Shown here: piece after piece, positions 52,557 to 61,458 of the stretch | How positions within the stretch are numbered: the stretch's first letter is position 1 | Layout: each line of letters opens with the position of its first letter | Source of the DNA: Bacillus sp. REN16 | GTDB lineage: Bacteria; Bacillota; Bacilli; Bacillales; Bacillaceae_L | DNA: 64,000 nt | Direction of reading: 5' to 3' | Assembly (NCBI RefSeq): GCF_020731355.1 | Contig: NZ_JAJFZK010000006.1 | Location: 124,001 to 188,000 of the forward strand | Translations under genes and position numbers: made by a program | The notes under the pieces: generated by a model | Databases searched by the model: none | Told to the model about the DNA's origin: nothing | Seen by the model: only the letters and a program-made list of their open reading frames with translations

Positions 52557-54107
52557 ATGTCAAAAAAAGACGAGCCTTGTTTCGTGCTATCTTTGCCAAT
52601 GATTACAACCCAATTTGATGCAAGGCATTTCGATAAAGTATTTGAAGTTTCTCGAAAAATCCAAAATGCGTGTTTAGGTGAAATTTTAAAAAGAGATCGA
52701 TTAGTCCAAGACAACAAACAATATAGAAAAAATTGTCGTTGTATAAAAGCGGTTCGTCGAAAAATTCAACATTCAAAGGATGAAAAAAAGGTAAAAAAAT
52801 TTGAAAAAGAGCTTCGTTCTTTGTATACCAAACAAAAGGAAATTGAAGTCCGGTTTGGATTAACAGAATATGCTATTCATAATTTCGTCGTACCTATGAA
52901 ACATCATTTTAATGGCTTATTAGATATTAATACAGCTCAGAAACTAGCAAGTCGGGCTTGGAAATCATATGAAAAGAAACGTTATGGAGATGGGCGAAAA
53001 GTACATTTTAAAAAATACGGAGCTATGACTTCAATTGAAGGAAAGACAAATAAATCCGGTATTACCCTTCGAGAAGGAAAAGGCAAATACGTAGTAAATG
53101 TAATAGGAATAAAAGTCCCTGTTAAAGTAAAAGAAACAGATATCTATGCAAAAGAAGCACTAATGAACTTTAAACAGATAAAATACTGTCGCATTGTGAG
53201 AAAAATGATACGTGGAAAAATGAGATACTTTGTTCAACTGGTGATCAAGGGAATTCCACCAGCTAAACGGGATAAAGATACTGGTTTATTTAAGGTAAGA
53301 TTAGGCAAAGGTAGGACTGGCATTGACCCTGGAACCCAAACAATGGCTATTGTTTCTGATGGAGTAGCCTTGCTGCGTGAATTAGCGCCGGATGTAGATA
53401 AACTAGAAAAAGTGAAACGTTTACTATTACGTAAAATGGACCGTTCCAAACGTGCAACTAACCCTAATAAATTCAATTCTGATGGAACATTTAAAAATAA
53501 AAATAAAGTTCGATGGGTGTTTTCAAATAATTACATCAAGCTTCGGGATCAATTACAAGATATAGGGCGGAATCAGGTAGAGAAACGTAGGCAATCTCAT
53601 TGTAGGTTAGCGAATGTTGTTTTACGTACTGGAGATGAATTTTATGTAGAAACCATGAACTATCAAGCAGTTCAAAAACGTGCAAAAGAGACAAAAATTA
53701 GTGAAAAAACTGGTAAGTTTCAACGTAAAAAACGATATGGAAAATCAATCGCGAATAAGGCGCCTGCTCTTTTCGTTTCCATTTTAGAATACAAATGCAA
53801 GTACCTAGGTGCAAAATTCAGGAAAATAAACACTTGGACAGCTAAAGCTAGCCAATATAACCATAAGACGAATGATTATCAAAAGAAAAACCTTCATCAA
53901 CGCTGGAATCAAGTTGCAGATTTTACTGTTCAAAGGGATTTATATTCGGCTTTTTTAATAAAAAATATTGATAATACTTTGGAGAAAATCGATAAAGATC
54001 TTTGCGATAAAACTTTTGGAAATTTAATCATTAAACACGATCTAGAAATTCAGCGATTAAAAATATTGATGCCTTCCATTTCAAGTATAGGCATAATAAT
54101 GTCTTGA
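52557..54107 (+). CDS. tnpB: TnpB-family RNA-guided nuclease/transposon protein without zinc ribbon
   Basis: A 516-residue protein; ATG 52557 follows TTTGGAGG. The N-terminal part is helical and basic; the RuvC-like nuclease has Asp257 in GIDPGTQTMAIV, Glu365 in FYVETMNYQAV and a last Asp461 in VQRDLYSAFLI (usual DRDxNAAxNI). The two CxxC pairs that normally precede the last Asp are absent: the interval TAKASQYNHKTNDYQ...HQRWNQ has no cysteine. At 516 residues it is longer than typical TnpB (~400). Its probable guide RNA overlaps or follows its 3' end. Nuclease residues look intact. Confidence 0.85.
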   Translation: MSKKDEPCFVLSLPMITTQFDARHFDKVFEVSRKIQNACLGEILKRDRLVQDNKQYRKNCRCIKAVRRKIQHSKDEKKVKKFEKELRSLYTKQKEIEVRFGLTEYAIHNFVVPMKHHFNGLLDINTAQKLASRAWKSYEKKRYGDGRKVHFKKYGAMTSIEGKTNKSGITLREGKGKYVVNVIGIKVPVKVKETDIYAKEALMNFKQIKYCRIVRKMIRGKMRYFVQLVIKGIPPAKRDKDTGLFKVRLGKGRTGIDPGTQTMAIVSDGVALLRELAPDVDKLEKVKRLLLRKMDRSKRATNPNKFNSDGTFKNKNKVRWVFSNNYIKLRDQLQDIGRNQVEKRRQSHCRLANVVLRTGDEFYVETMNYQAVQKRAKETKISEKTGKFQRKKRYGKSIANKAPALFVSILEYKCKYLGAKFRKINTWTAKASQYNHKTNDYQKKNLHQRWNQVADFTVQRDLYSAFLIKNIDNTLEKIDKDLCDKTFGNLIIKHDLEIQRLKILMPSISSIGIIMS

Positions 54108-54300
54108 TTGTTATAATAGGGTGTGACCTACCTACCGAACGCAAAACAACCGTTGGGCTGTTTGTTCGAGAAAGGTTCTATGAACTAAACCAGTGACTTA
54201 TTGTGTACTTAGGCATTCTTTTCGAATGGCGCTAGGGAGAAATAAGAAGAAGTTTGGATAATAGAACCCGCCACATTTATATGTGCGGAGTGTCAGTTGT
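54108..54300 (+). ncRNA. Candidate omega/reRNA downstream of tnpB
   Basis: The 254-bp gap after tnpB has no gene but is structured: CGAAC/GTTCG (54136-54140 with 54164-54168) around an extended stem, and a terminal CCGC-CACAT/ATGTG-CGG hairpin (54268-54288) followed by GAGTGTCAGTT. In IS605-family elements this is where the guide RNA scaffold lies, with the guide read from the flanking DNA (here starting near 54300). Confidence 0.55.
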
Positions 54301-54361
54301 AAGGAAAGAATGTATATAATAAGTACCGAGTTAATCATATTCGAAGGGTGGAAATGCAGCA

Positions 54362-54655
54362 ATGAACATTATCGGATACTCAGTAGAAAAATTAAAGGAT
54401 CCAACCGGAATTTTAGAAGGCGACCGCTACGAGTTCTTTTTGGATATCGAGGTTCCAGAAGATGATGAATTATATTCCGAAAATGGTATTGAACTTAAAG
54501 TGATTTTTGCGGTAGATAGTAAGGGTGAGCGAATTGCTCAATATTATTTTTATGAAAAAGGTGCAGAAAAAGTTCTAGAATTTGAGCTTGAAGAAGAAGA
54601 AGAAATCACTATTAATGAATTTTGTAAATCGCATTTAGACGAAGAAAATGAATAA
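54362..54655 (+). CDS. DUF6509-like conserved protein
   Basis: A 97-residue soluble protein: NIIGYSVEKLKDPTGILEGDRYEFFLDIEV at the start (split: SVEKLKDPTGILEGDRYEFF), then LYSENGIELKVIFAVD, RIAQYYFYEKG and an acidic C-terminus (EFELEEEEEITI). I associate this pattern with small Bacillus proteins annotated DUF6509; no function known. GTGGAAATGCAGCA precedes ATG, a modest ribosome site. Just downstream of the TnpB element. Confidence 0.8.
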   Translation: MNIIGYSVEKLKDPTGILEGDRYEFFLDIEVPEDDELYSENGIELKVIFAVDSKGERIAQYYFYEKGAEKVLEFELEEEEEITINEFCKSHLDEENE

Positions 54656-54744
54656 AAATGTCCAAAAATCTTTATAGATAACAAATGTTTGTGTAAAATG
54701 AGAGAGTACATCATACATATTAAGCAATAAGGAGTTATAAAAAA

Positions 54745-55677
54745 ATGGAAAAAGTACTTGTTTTTGGTCATAAGAACCCAGATACTGATACAATTTGCTC
54801 AAGCATTGCATATGCTGAGCTAAAAAAGAAGCTCGGTCTTGATGCGGAAGCCGTTCGCTTAGGTGAAGTGAACAGTGAAACACAATATGCTTTAAATTAT
54901 TTCAATGCCCAAGCACCTCGACTTGTGGAAAACGTAGCAAATGAAGTTCAATCCGTTATTTTAGTGGACCACAATGAGCGTCAACAAAGTGCTGATGGAC
55001 TTGAAAATGTAAAAATCAAAGAAGTCATCGATCATCACCGTGTAGCAAATTTCGAAACTAGTGATCCTTTGTATTTTCGTGTAGAGCCTGTTGGTTGTAC
55101 TGCAACGATTCTTAACAAGCTTTATAAAGAAAACAATGTAGTAATTACTAAAGAGGTTGCAGGCTTAATGCTTTCAGCAATCATCTCTGACTCACTATTG
55201 TTCAAGTCACCAACTTGCACGGAAGAAGACGTTAAAGCTGCTCGCGAATTAGCTGAAATTGCCGGTGTAGACGCTGATAGCTATGGTCTGGAAATGTTAA
55301 AAGCAGGTGCTAATGTCAGTGATAAAACTGCTGAACAGTTGGTATCATTAGATTCTAAAGAATTCTCAATGAATGGAAATAAAGTTCAAATTGCTCAAGT
55401 TAATGTTGTTGACCCACAGGATGTGCTTACAAGACAAGGTGAGCTTGAAGACGTAATGAATCAACAGATCAGTGACAACGGACTGGATTTATTCTTATTG
55501 GTAATTACAGACATTTTAAATAATGATTCTGTAGGACTTGCTATTGGTCAAAAAACAGCCGCAGTAGAAAAAGCATTTAATGTTACACTTGAAAATAAAA
55601 CAGCAGAATTAAAAGGTGTTGTTTCACGTAAGAAACAAGTTGTTCCAGTACTAACAGACGCATTTAACAGTCTCTAA
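54745..55677 (+). CDS. ppaC: Manganese-dependent inorganic pyrophosphatase
   Basis: A 310-residue family II pyrophosphatase (DHH/DHHA2), hydrolysing PPi to phosphate. [19 protein letters not shown] (metal ligands His, Asp), VDHNE and IDHHRVANF (DHH motif) and the C-terminal DHHA2 domain with [12 protein letters not shown] follows AAGGAG. Length matches B. subtilis PpaC (YybQ, 309). Activity needs Mn2+; note mntR in the same window. Confidence 0.97.
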   Translation: MEKVLVFGHKNPDTDTICSSIAYAELKKKLGLDAEAVRLGEVNSETQYALNYFNAQAPRLVENVANEVQSVILVDHNERQQSADGLENVKIKEVIDHHRVANFETSDPLYFRVEPVGCTATILNKLYKENNVVITKEVAGLMLSAIISDSLLFKSPTCTEEDVKAARELAEIAGVDADSYGLEMLKAGANVSDKTAEQLVSLDSKEFSMNGNKVQIAQVNVVDPQDVLTRQGELEDVMNQQISDNGLDLFLLVITDILNNDSVGLAIGQKTAAVEKAFNVTLENKTAELKGVVSRKKQVVPVLTDAFNSL

Positions 55678-55688
55678 TATTGGATAGA

Positions 55689-55728
55689 AAGCCCCGATAG
55701 GTTTAAAAAACCTTCGGGGCTTATTTTT
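55689..55728. terminator. Terminator between ppaC and the GK-like gene
   Basis: AAGCCCCGA/TCGGGGCTT 9-bp stem and T-rich flank; serves both convergent genes. Confidence 0.9.
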
Positions 55729-56318
55729 TAATAATCATCTGCAATTAACTGTCTATCTAAATATGTTTCAATCATTTCACTTATCTGATATGAGACCTGA
55801 GGCAGATCATAGTTTTCATAGACATGCTCACAGGAAGTTTTATAGTCCATTGTTTCATCATAATGGTTCATATGACGTTTGATATCCTCTGGACCATCCC
55901 CGCGCGTCTTCTGACGTTCATGTACCGTTTCACGATCTGCATAAACAAAGATTCGGATCGCCTTGTCTCCATACATTTGTTTCAACAGGTCAGCACCCTC
56001 TGGGTTAAGTGTTAAGTACACCACCTTATGCTTCTTGAAGATATTGACGATGTCAATTTCACGTATTCCATAAAAATGTCCATCAATTTCGACACTCTCC
56101 AGAAATTCATTTTGCTGCATCATTTGCTGAAAGGTTTCTTTACTTACAAAGTGGTAATCTTCTCCGTTGTTTTCAAAAGGGCGGGGGCTTCGAGTTGTGA
56201 ATGAGGGAACAGTTTGCATATCAAATGCTGTACTAACCATTTTGCCTAAGGTTTTCCTACCTGATCCATCTGGACCGGTATAAATAAATATCCTCTGTTT
56301 ATCCTTTAATTTGTACAT
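55728..56318 (-). CDS. Guanylate-kinase-like protein with atypical P-loop
   Basis: A 196-residue GK-fold protein; ATG 56318 follows AAGGAGG. P-loop region YTGPDGSGRKTL (15-23) has Arg where the catalytic Lys of GxSGxGK normally sits; Lys is shifted by one. The GMP-binding motif SFTTRSPRPFENNGEDYHFV and the LID/NMP helices with LESVEIDGHFYG are kept. The same Lys-to-Arg exchange is seen in MAGUK guanylate-kinase domains that do not phosphorylate GMP. So it may bind nucleotides or peptides rather than act as Gmk; the housekeeping gmk is elsewhere. Confidence 0.82.
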   Translation of the reverse strand: MYKLKDKQRIFIYTGPDGSGRKTLGKMVSTAFDMQTVPSFTTRSPRPFENNGEDYHFVSKETFQQMMQQNEFLESVEIDGHFYGIREIDIVNIFKKHKVVYLTLNPEGADLLKQMYGDKAIRIFVYADRETVHERQKTRGDGPEDIKRHMNHYDETMDYKTSCEHVYENYDLPQVSYQISEMIETYLDRQLIADDY

Positions 56319-56459
56319 AGATTTCCTCCTTCTAAATAAAAAAATTTTACATACGAGTACTAGTTGAAATATTCTGTTTTTTAAGTATAGCATAAATGTG
56401 AACAATCGTCCCTAATAGAATGTTAATTTTTTGTGTATTTAGAATTTTCGATGGCGAAT

Positions 56460-56523
56460 ATGACATTTATCATATATTGCACATGACACCTATGTCTAGT
56501 GCAAACCGTTTTTCTCCTATAAC
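56460..56523 (+). promoter_or_regulatory. Candidate des promoter with two DesR-like sites
   Basis: Two imperfect palindromes, ATGACATTTATCAT (56460-56473) and ATGACACCTATGTCTA (56483-56498), lie -32 to -70 from a start expected after TATAAC (56518-56523). B. subtilis DesR is known to bind about -28 to -77 of des. The -35 is poor, as expected for an activated promoter. Confidence 0.5.
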
Positions 56524-56624
56524 ATAAAAAGCGTAGTGAATTGTTTGCAACTTTTCAGCAATTCTCTTATTAAATTTTAAAATCTGATTAAAATATGATT
56601 GAGAATGAAGAAAGGAACGATTAC

Positions 56625-57662
56625 ATGAACAAATTAGATCAACGAAGCTTACGAAAACAAGTAGCTCCATTTGAAAAATCAAACTTTAAAGCTAGTCTGT
56701 TTCAACTTTTCAACACATTAATACCGTATCTTGGATTATGGGTTTTGGCTTATTATTCATTAAACATTTCCTATATATTGACATTAGTGATTGGTGTGAT
56801 TGCAGCAGGCTTTCTCGTTCGGATTTTTATTATTTTCCATGATTGTTGTCATCACTCTTTCTTTAAAAATCGTAAGGCAAATAAAATCATTGGAACCATT
56901 TTTGGAATCTTAACATTGTTTCCTTATGGTAAATGGGGACACGAACATTCAGTCCACCATGCAACTAGTTCAAACTTAGATAAACGTGGAACAGGTGATA
57001 TCTGGGTAATGACGGTAGAAGAATATATGGAAGCATCCGCTTGGAAACGTCTATGCTACAGAGTATATCGAAATCCATTTGTAATGTTTATTTTAGGACC
57101 CATTTTCGTATTCCTAATTGAAAATCGTTTTAACAGAAAGAAAGCAAGAAAAAATGAACGTCTCAACACATATATAACCAATCTTGGGATCGTAGGTCTC
57201 GCCGCTATTTTATGTTGGGCAATTGGCTGGCAGTCATTTTTAATTGTTCAAGGTACCATTTTTATGGTTTCAGGGATTGCTGGTGTTTGGTTGTTCTATG
57301 TTCAGCACACCTTTGAAGATTCTTATTTTGAGGAAGATGAGAACTGGGAATATGTTAAAGCTGCTGTTGAGGGAAGTTCGTTCTATAAGCTTCCGAAGCC
57401 ATTACAGTGGTTAACAGGAAATATTGGTTATCATCATGTCCATCACTTAAGTCCAAGAGTACCTAACTATAAGCTTGAAGAGGTTCATAATCAAACAGCG
57501 CCACTTCAGCATGTACCAACTATTACTTTGAAAACTAGTTTAAAATCACTAAATTTCCGCCTTTGGGACGAAGATGAAAAAGTGTTTGTAGGCTATGGAA
57601 AAATAAAAGAAATGGTTGCTAACCAAAAAGATGTCAAAAAGATTCCCAGCTTAGAAAAATAA
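56625..57662 (+). CDS. des: Delta5 acyl-lipid desaturase Des
   Basis: A 345-residue membrane di-iron desaturase that introduces a cis double bond in membrane phospholipid acyl chains at low temperature. Histidine boxes HDCCHH, HEHSVHH and HHVHH and ~5-6 hydrophobic segments are present. ATG 56625 follows GAAAGGA at long spacing. The following desK and desR genes and the palindromes upstream show cold-induced control by the DesKR system. Its terminator overlaps the stop codon. Confidence 0.94.
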   Translation: MNKLDQRSLRKQVAPFEKSNFKASLFQLFNTLIPYLGLWVLAYYSLNISYILTLVIGVIAAGFLVRIFIIFHDCCHHSFFKNRKANKIIGTIFGILTLFPYGKWGHEHSVHHATSSNLDKRGTGDIWVMTVEEYMEASAWKRLCYRVYRNPFVMFILGPIFVFLIENRFNRKKARKNERLNTYITNLGIVGLAAILCWAIGWQSFLIVQGTIFMVSGIAGVWLFYVQHTFEDSYFEEDENWEYVKAAVEGSSFYKLPKPLQWLTGNIGYHHVHHLSPRVPNYKLEEVHNQTAPLQHVPTITLKTSLKSLNFRLWDEDEKVFVGYGKIKEMVANQKDVKKIPSLEK

Positions 57663-57672
57663 GCTGGGTTTT
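57645..57672 (+). terminator. Terminator overlapping the end of des
   Basis: CCCAGCTT/AAGCTGGG 8-bp stem (includes the stop codon) and TTTT; it would limit readthrough into desK. Confidence 0.8.
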
Positions 57673-57725
57673 CCTCTATTATGATATGATACAGACTAAA
57701 CACATTTAAAAATGAGGGTAAACCT

Positions 57726-58865
57726 ATGAAGAAATATTCACTGTTTCAGAAATGGTCGGGAATCTCGCCATATATTTGGGCAGTTATGAGTATCCTGCCG
57801 TTTTATTTTATCTTTCAATCGTCATCGACTACTGAAATAATTGTTGGACTCATTTTAACAGTCTTCTTTTTCATTTCATTACGATTTGCTTTTATCTCAA
57901 AAAGATGGCCAGTTTATTTGTGGACCTCAATCTTAATCGGGATTTCATTAACCATGTCGATTCTGTTCGCTTTTATTTATTTTGCTTTCTATATTGCGTA
58001 TTACAATGGAAACATCAAGAACCGCGTTGCTTTTTTAACCCTATATATTATCCATCTAGTTGCCACAACATTTTCGATTAATTATAATCTCGTAATACAG
58101 CACGAGGTGTTTTTAACCCAATTACCATTCAACATTATCGTATGGATCAGCGTTATTTTATTGCCATTTAATATTTATAATAAAAAGAAACAAGAGAAAC
58201 TTGAAGAGCAACTTGAGGATGCGAATAAACGAATTGCTGAGTTGGTAAAACAGGAAGAACGTCAAAGAATCGCTAGGGACCTCCATGATACTTTAGGACA
58301 AAAGCTTTCTATGATTGGCTTAAAAAGTGATTTAGCCAGGAAACTGATACATAAAGATCCGGAAAAAGCACGTCATGAATTAAAGGATGTGCAGCAAACA
58401 GCAAGAACTGCATTGAATGAAGTTCGAAAAATGGTGTCCCAAATGCGCGGAATTCGGATTAAAGAAGAAATTGCCCGTGTTAAAGAAATTTTGCGTGCAG
58501 CTAATATCGAATTTGAGTATATTCAAGAGGGATCATTAAAAGAGGTTTCATTATTTTACGAAAATATTATCAGCATGTTAATAAAAGAAGCCATAAATAA
58601 TGTTGTGAAACATAGTAAAGCAACCTGTTGTACAATTGAAATTTTACAATCTGATGAAGAACTAACGTTAAGGATTAAAGACAACGGAATTGGCACGAGA
58701 CCAGATAAAGATAAAGATCTTGTAAATGGACATGGATTACAAGGGATGAGAGAGCGTTTAGAATTTGTAAATGGAAGTCTAGAAATTATAGCTGAGGATG
58801 GAACAACTTTACACATCAATATTCCAAATGTTCGTAGACAGGTTGAAGTGGAGGGACTTTTATGA
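57726..58865 (+). CDS. desK: Membrane thermosensor histidine kinase DesK
   Basis: A 379-residue HisKA_3 kinase/phosphatase. Residues ~15-150 form 5 membrane segments that sense membrane thickness/fluidity in B. subtilis DesK; a coiled-coil linker (KKQEKLEEQLEDANKRIAEL, ~154-175) follows, then the catalytic core with His187 in RDLHDTLGQ and the ATP-binding domain with DNGIGTRPD and GLQGMRERL. At cold it phosphorylates DesR. Followed by desR with a 4-bp ATGA overlap. Confidence 0.94.
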   Translation: MKKYSLFQKWSGISPYIWAVMSILPFYFIFQSSSTTEIIVGLILTVFFFISLRFAFISKRWPVYLWTSILIGISLTMSILFAFIYFAFYIAYYNGNIKNRVAFLTLYIIHLVATTFSINYNLVIQHEVFLTQLPFNIIVWISVILLPFNIYNKKKQEKLEEQLEDANKRIAELVKQEERQRIARDLHDTLGQKLSMIGLKSDLARKLIHKDPEKARHELKDVQQTARTALNEVRKMVSQMRGIRIKEEIARVKEILRAANIEFEYIQEGSLKEVSLFYENIISMLIKEAINNVVKHSKATCCTIEILQSDEELTLRIKDNGIGTRPDKDKDLVNGHGLQGMRERLEFVNGSLEIIAEDGTTLHINIPNVRRQVEVEGLL

Positions 58866-59461
58866 TTCGAATCGTAATTATTGAAGACCAAAAAATGGTC
58901 CTTGGGGCATTAGGTTCACTCTTAAATTTAGAGGATGATATGGAAGTAGTTGGAATGGCTGCTAACGGAAAAGATGCAATTTCACTTGTAAAGGAATTAC
59001 AGCCAGATATTTGCCTGATGGATATTGAGATGCCATTAAAAACAGGACTTGAAGCAGCCGAGGAACTAAAAGAAACAGATTGCAAATTGATTATTCTAAC
59101 TACCTTTGCCCGTACAGGATATTTCCAACGTGCTTTAAAAGCAGGTGTGAAGGGCTACCTTTTAAAAGATAGCCCGAGCGACGAATTAGCTGATTCTATA
59201 CGCAGTGTTATGAGTGGAAAACGTGTCTATGCCCCAGAATTAATGGATGATTTGTACTCAGATGAAAATCCATTAACTGACCGTGAACGTGAGGTACTTG
59301 AATTAGTTGCTGACGGAAAAAACACGAAGGAAATAGCGGATGAACTTAGAATTAAGACAGGAACGGTCCGTAACTATATTTCAACTATTTTAGATAAACT
59401 TGAGGTAAAAAACAGGATTGAAGCGATCACGCAGTCAAAAGAAAAAGGCTGGTTTAAGTAA
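58862..59461 (+). CDS. desR: NarL-type response regulator DesR
   Basis: A 199-residue regulator: receiver with phosphorylatable Asp54 in LMDIEMP, and LuxR/NarL helix-turn-helix (~137-195, LTDREREVLELVADGKNTKEI). It activates des on phosphorylation by DesK; candidate sites lie upstream of des. Translationally coupled to desK by 4 bp. Confidence 0.95.
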   Translation: MIRIVIIEDQKMVLGALGSLLNLEDDMEVVGMAANGKDAISLVKELQPDICLMDIEMPLKTGLEAAEELKETDCKLIILTTFARTGYFQRALKAGVKGYLLKDSPSDELADSIRSVMSGKRVYAPELMDDLYSDENPLTDREREVLELVADGKNTKEIADELRIKTGTVRNYISTILDKLEVKNRIEAITQSKEKGWFK

Positions 59462-59540
59462 ATTGAAAAAAATATTGAATTATTGCAGGTGCAGGAATAA
59501 AATAAGGATGCAATACATTTCGTTTTAGGGTGGAATAATC

Positions 59541-59714
59541 ATGGGGAACCTTGGTTTTGGTGAAATATTGTTAATTGTCTTTTTTGCATTAATTGTATTC
59601 GGACCTAAAAAGCTTCCTGAGCTAGGAAAAGCAGCAGGAACAACACTTCGAGAATTTAAAAAGGCAACAAAAGGTATCCTTGATGATGAGGATATTGAAA
59701 CTAAATCAAAATAA
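59541..59714 (+). CDS. tatA: Twin-arginine translocase subunit TatA
   Basis: A 57-residue TatA: short N-terminus (MGNLGFGE), one membrane helix ([12 protein letters not shown]), the hinge [12 protein letters not shown] and an amphipathic helix ([15 protein letters not shown]), acidic tail. Start ATG follows AGGGTGG. No tatC is next to it, so it could be like the orphan TatAc of B. subtilis. It lies 79 bp after desR with no terminator between, but its own terminator follows. Confidence 0.9.
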   Translation: MGNLGFGEILLIVFFALIVFGPKKLPELGKAAGTTLREFKKATKGILDDEDIETKSK

Positions 59715-59726
59715 GAAATGGAATTG

Positions 59727-59749
59727 GAGAGGGTGCACCTCTCTTTTTT
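59727..59749 (+). terminator. Terminator after tatA
   Basis: GAGAGG/CCTCTC 6-bp stem, 5-nt loop, T6. Confidence 0.8.
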
Positions 59750-59836
59750 ATTTGAATCCAATCTTCTTATTTGAAAATTGCATTTACGTGTGAGAAACTA
59801 ATAATGGTAAATCTTTCAATTCTAAGGAGGATATAA

Positions 59837-60676
59837 ATGGTAAAAAGACTTCAAGATACAACAACTTTACATAACGGAGTAAAAATGCCATGGTTCGGAT
59901 TGGGCGTATTTAAGGTACAACAAGGACAAGAAGTTATTGATTCCGTAAAATGGGCCATCAAGCATGGTTATAAAAGCATCGACACTGCTGCTGTCTATAA
60001 AAACGAAGAAGGGGTAGGACAAGCAATTCGTGAATCTGGCATCAATCGGGAAGAATTGTTTGTTACATCGAAGGTTTGGAACACTGACCAAGGTTACGAA
60101 TCAACACTACAAGCTTTCGAAACAAGCCTCCAAAAACTAGGTCTAGACTACTTAGATTTATACCTTATTCACTGGCCAGGTAAGGACAAATATATTGAAA
60201 CTTGGCATGCGCTTGAAAAACTTTATAAAGATGGACGTGTACGTGCTATTGGAGTAAGTAATTTCAATGTGCATCATCTCGAAAATCTCATCAAAAATTC
60301 AGAAATCAAGCCAATGGTAAACCAAGTTGAATACCATCCGCATCTTACACAAACAGAATTGCATGAATTCTGTAAAAAGGAAGGTATTCAGTTAGAAGCT
60401 TGGTCACCACTTAAGCGCGGAGAATTATTGAATGATCCAACCCTTTTAGAAATTAGCAAAAAATATAACAAATCCGTAGCACAGGTTATTTTACGTTGGG
60501 ATCTTCAAAACGGCGTTATAACGATTCCAAAATCCATCAAAGAAAACCGTATCCAGGAAAATGCCAATGTTTTTGACTTTGAGCTTTCACAGGAGGATAT
60601 GGAGAGAATTAGTGCACTTAACCAAAATGATCGAATTGGATCAGACCCAGACACAAATATGACAGGATTTGAATGA
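59837..60676 (+). CDS. Aldo/keto reductase (YvgN/YtbE-like)
   Basis: A 279-residue NADPH-dependent TIM-barrel reductase. Catalytic tetrad: Asp in [10 protein letters not shown], Tyr in AVYKNE, Lys in VTSKVW and His in LIHWPG. Cofactor-binding [13 protein letters not shown] is canonical AKR. Strong AAGGAGG site. It likely reduces methylglyoxal or other aldehydes, as B. subtilis YvgN does. Monocistronic. Confidence 0.95.
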   Translation: MVKRLQDTTTLHNGVKMPWFGLGVFKVQQGQEVIDSVKWAIKHGYKSIDTAAVYKNEEGVGQAIRESGINREELFVTSKVWNTDQGYESTLQAFETSLQKLGLDYLDLYLIHWPGKDKYIETWHALEKLYKDGRVRAIGVSNFNVHHLENLIKNSEIKPMVNQVEYHPHLTQTELHEFCKKEGIQLEAWSPLKRGELLNDPTLLEISKKYNKSVAQVILRWDLQNGVITIPKSIKENRIQENANVFDFELSQEDMERISALNQNDRIGSDPDTNMTGFE

Positions 60677-60686
60677 TTACAAAACT

Positions 60687-60717
60687 AACCGCACGGAATC
60701 TCCGTGTGGTTTTTTGA
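60687..60717 (+). terminator. Terminator after the aldo/keto reductase gene
   Basis: AACCGCACGGA/TCCGTGTGGTT 11-bp stem with one G-T pair, 3-nt loop, T6. Confidence 0.9.
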
Positions 60718-60791
60718 ATAAAAAAGATGTTTTAATCACTTCACTATGGTAGATTACTACTATATTAATATACTAAAATTTTCCAAATGCA

Positions 60792-60821
60792 TTGACAATT
60801 GGAATGGCTCACTAATACAAT
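60792..60821 (+). promoter_or_regulatory. Promoter of the hut operon
   Basis: TTGACA (60792-60797), 18-bp spacer, TACAAT (60816-60821), 52 bp before hutP. Confidence 0.75.
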
Positions 60822-60873
60822 AGTAGATAGTTAATAGATAATAGGAAAATTCAGAAATTAGAGGTTCTTAGTT

Positions 60874-61311
60874 ATGAGTCAAAAAATAGCCATTGGCAAA
60901 ATTGCTGTACTGCTTGCAACCTTAACAGAAGATGAAATGACATTTTTTACTCCTTTATTACAGAATGTTAAATACTGTCAAGGAAAAGTCGGTTCTATGA
61001 ACATGCAGAAGGTTATAGCTGCGGTTGAGACAACCGCAAAACGCCATGGTCTTATCCATGAGTCACAATACCGTGAAACACATGCTTTATACCACGCGAT
61101 TATAGAAGGAATTGAAGGTGTAACAAGAGGGCAAACGGCAATCGGTGAAATCAGTCGAACTGTTGGTCTTCGATTTGCAATTGTTCGGGGAACTCCATAT
61201 ACGAATGAAGAAGAAGGCGAATGGATTGCGGTAGCGTTTTACGGAACAATTGGGGCGCCAATCAAAGGCCTTGAACATGAAACAATCGGTCTCGGAATCA
61301 ATCATATTTAA
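60874..61311 (+). CDS. hutP: Hut operon antiterminator HutP
   Basis: A 145-residue RNA-binding protein that, with L-histidine and Mg2+, binds UAG/NAG repeats and prevents termination ahead of hutH. Matches the family along its length: [32 protein letters not shown], and [12 protein letters not shown]. HisL-binding residues were not checked singly. Good ribosome site (AGAGG). The terminator it controls follows at 61355-61400. Confidence 0.95.
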   Translation: MSQKIAIGKIAVLLATLTEDEMTFFTPLLQNVKYCQGKVGSMNMQKVIAAVETTAKRHGLIHESQYRETHALYHAIIEGIEGVTRGQTAIGEISRTVGLRFAIVRGTPYTNEEEGEWIAVAFYGTIGAPIKGLEHETIGLGINHI

Positions 61312-61336
61312 AAAAATACAATGTTTACATTGCCTA

Positions 61337-61400
61337 TAGTCCTTTAGTCAATAGGAGGCGATGATGGTATCTCTATGCCATTATCGCCTCTTTACTTTTT
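61337..61400 (+). promoter_or_regulatory. HutP-dependent terminator/antiterminator before hutH
   Basis: Three TAG triplets at 61337, 61345 and 61352, separated by 5 and 4 nt, lie just before a terminator hairpin (GAGGCGAT...ATCGCCTC, stem at 61355-61390) and a T-rich tail. This is the layout of the B. subtilis hut regulatory site: HutP bound with histidine stops the hairpin forming. Confidence 0.85.
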
Positions 61401-61458
61401 GGAAGACTCATTACTAGAACATGCCACAATTTCATAAATATTTAGGAGGATGATGTTT

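Larger units (their letters stand above)
52426..54300 (+). mobile_element. Solitary TnpB-type insertion element (IS200/IS605-related, no tnpA)
   Basis: The unit includes an upstream hairpin, one tnpB gene and a structured downstream region. The upstream hairpin (52426-52472: AAACCGAA/TTCGGTTT outer, CCCC/GGGG inner, T6 after) resembles the GGAAGCCCC...GGGGAGGA hairpins found at ends of IS1341-type elements. The right end is taken at the CCGC-CACAT/ATGTG-CGG hairpin plus GTGTCAGTT. No TnpA transposase is near. The exact ends are estimates. Confidence 0.6.
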
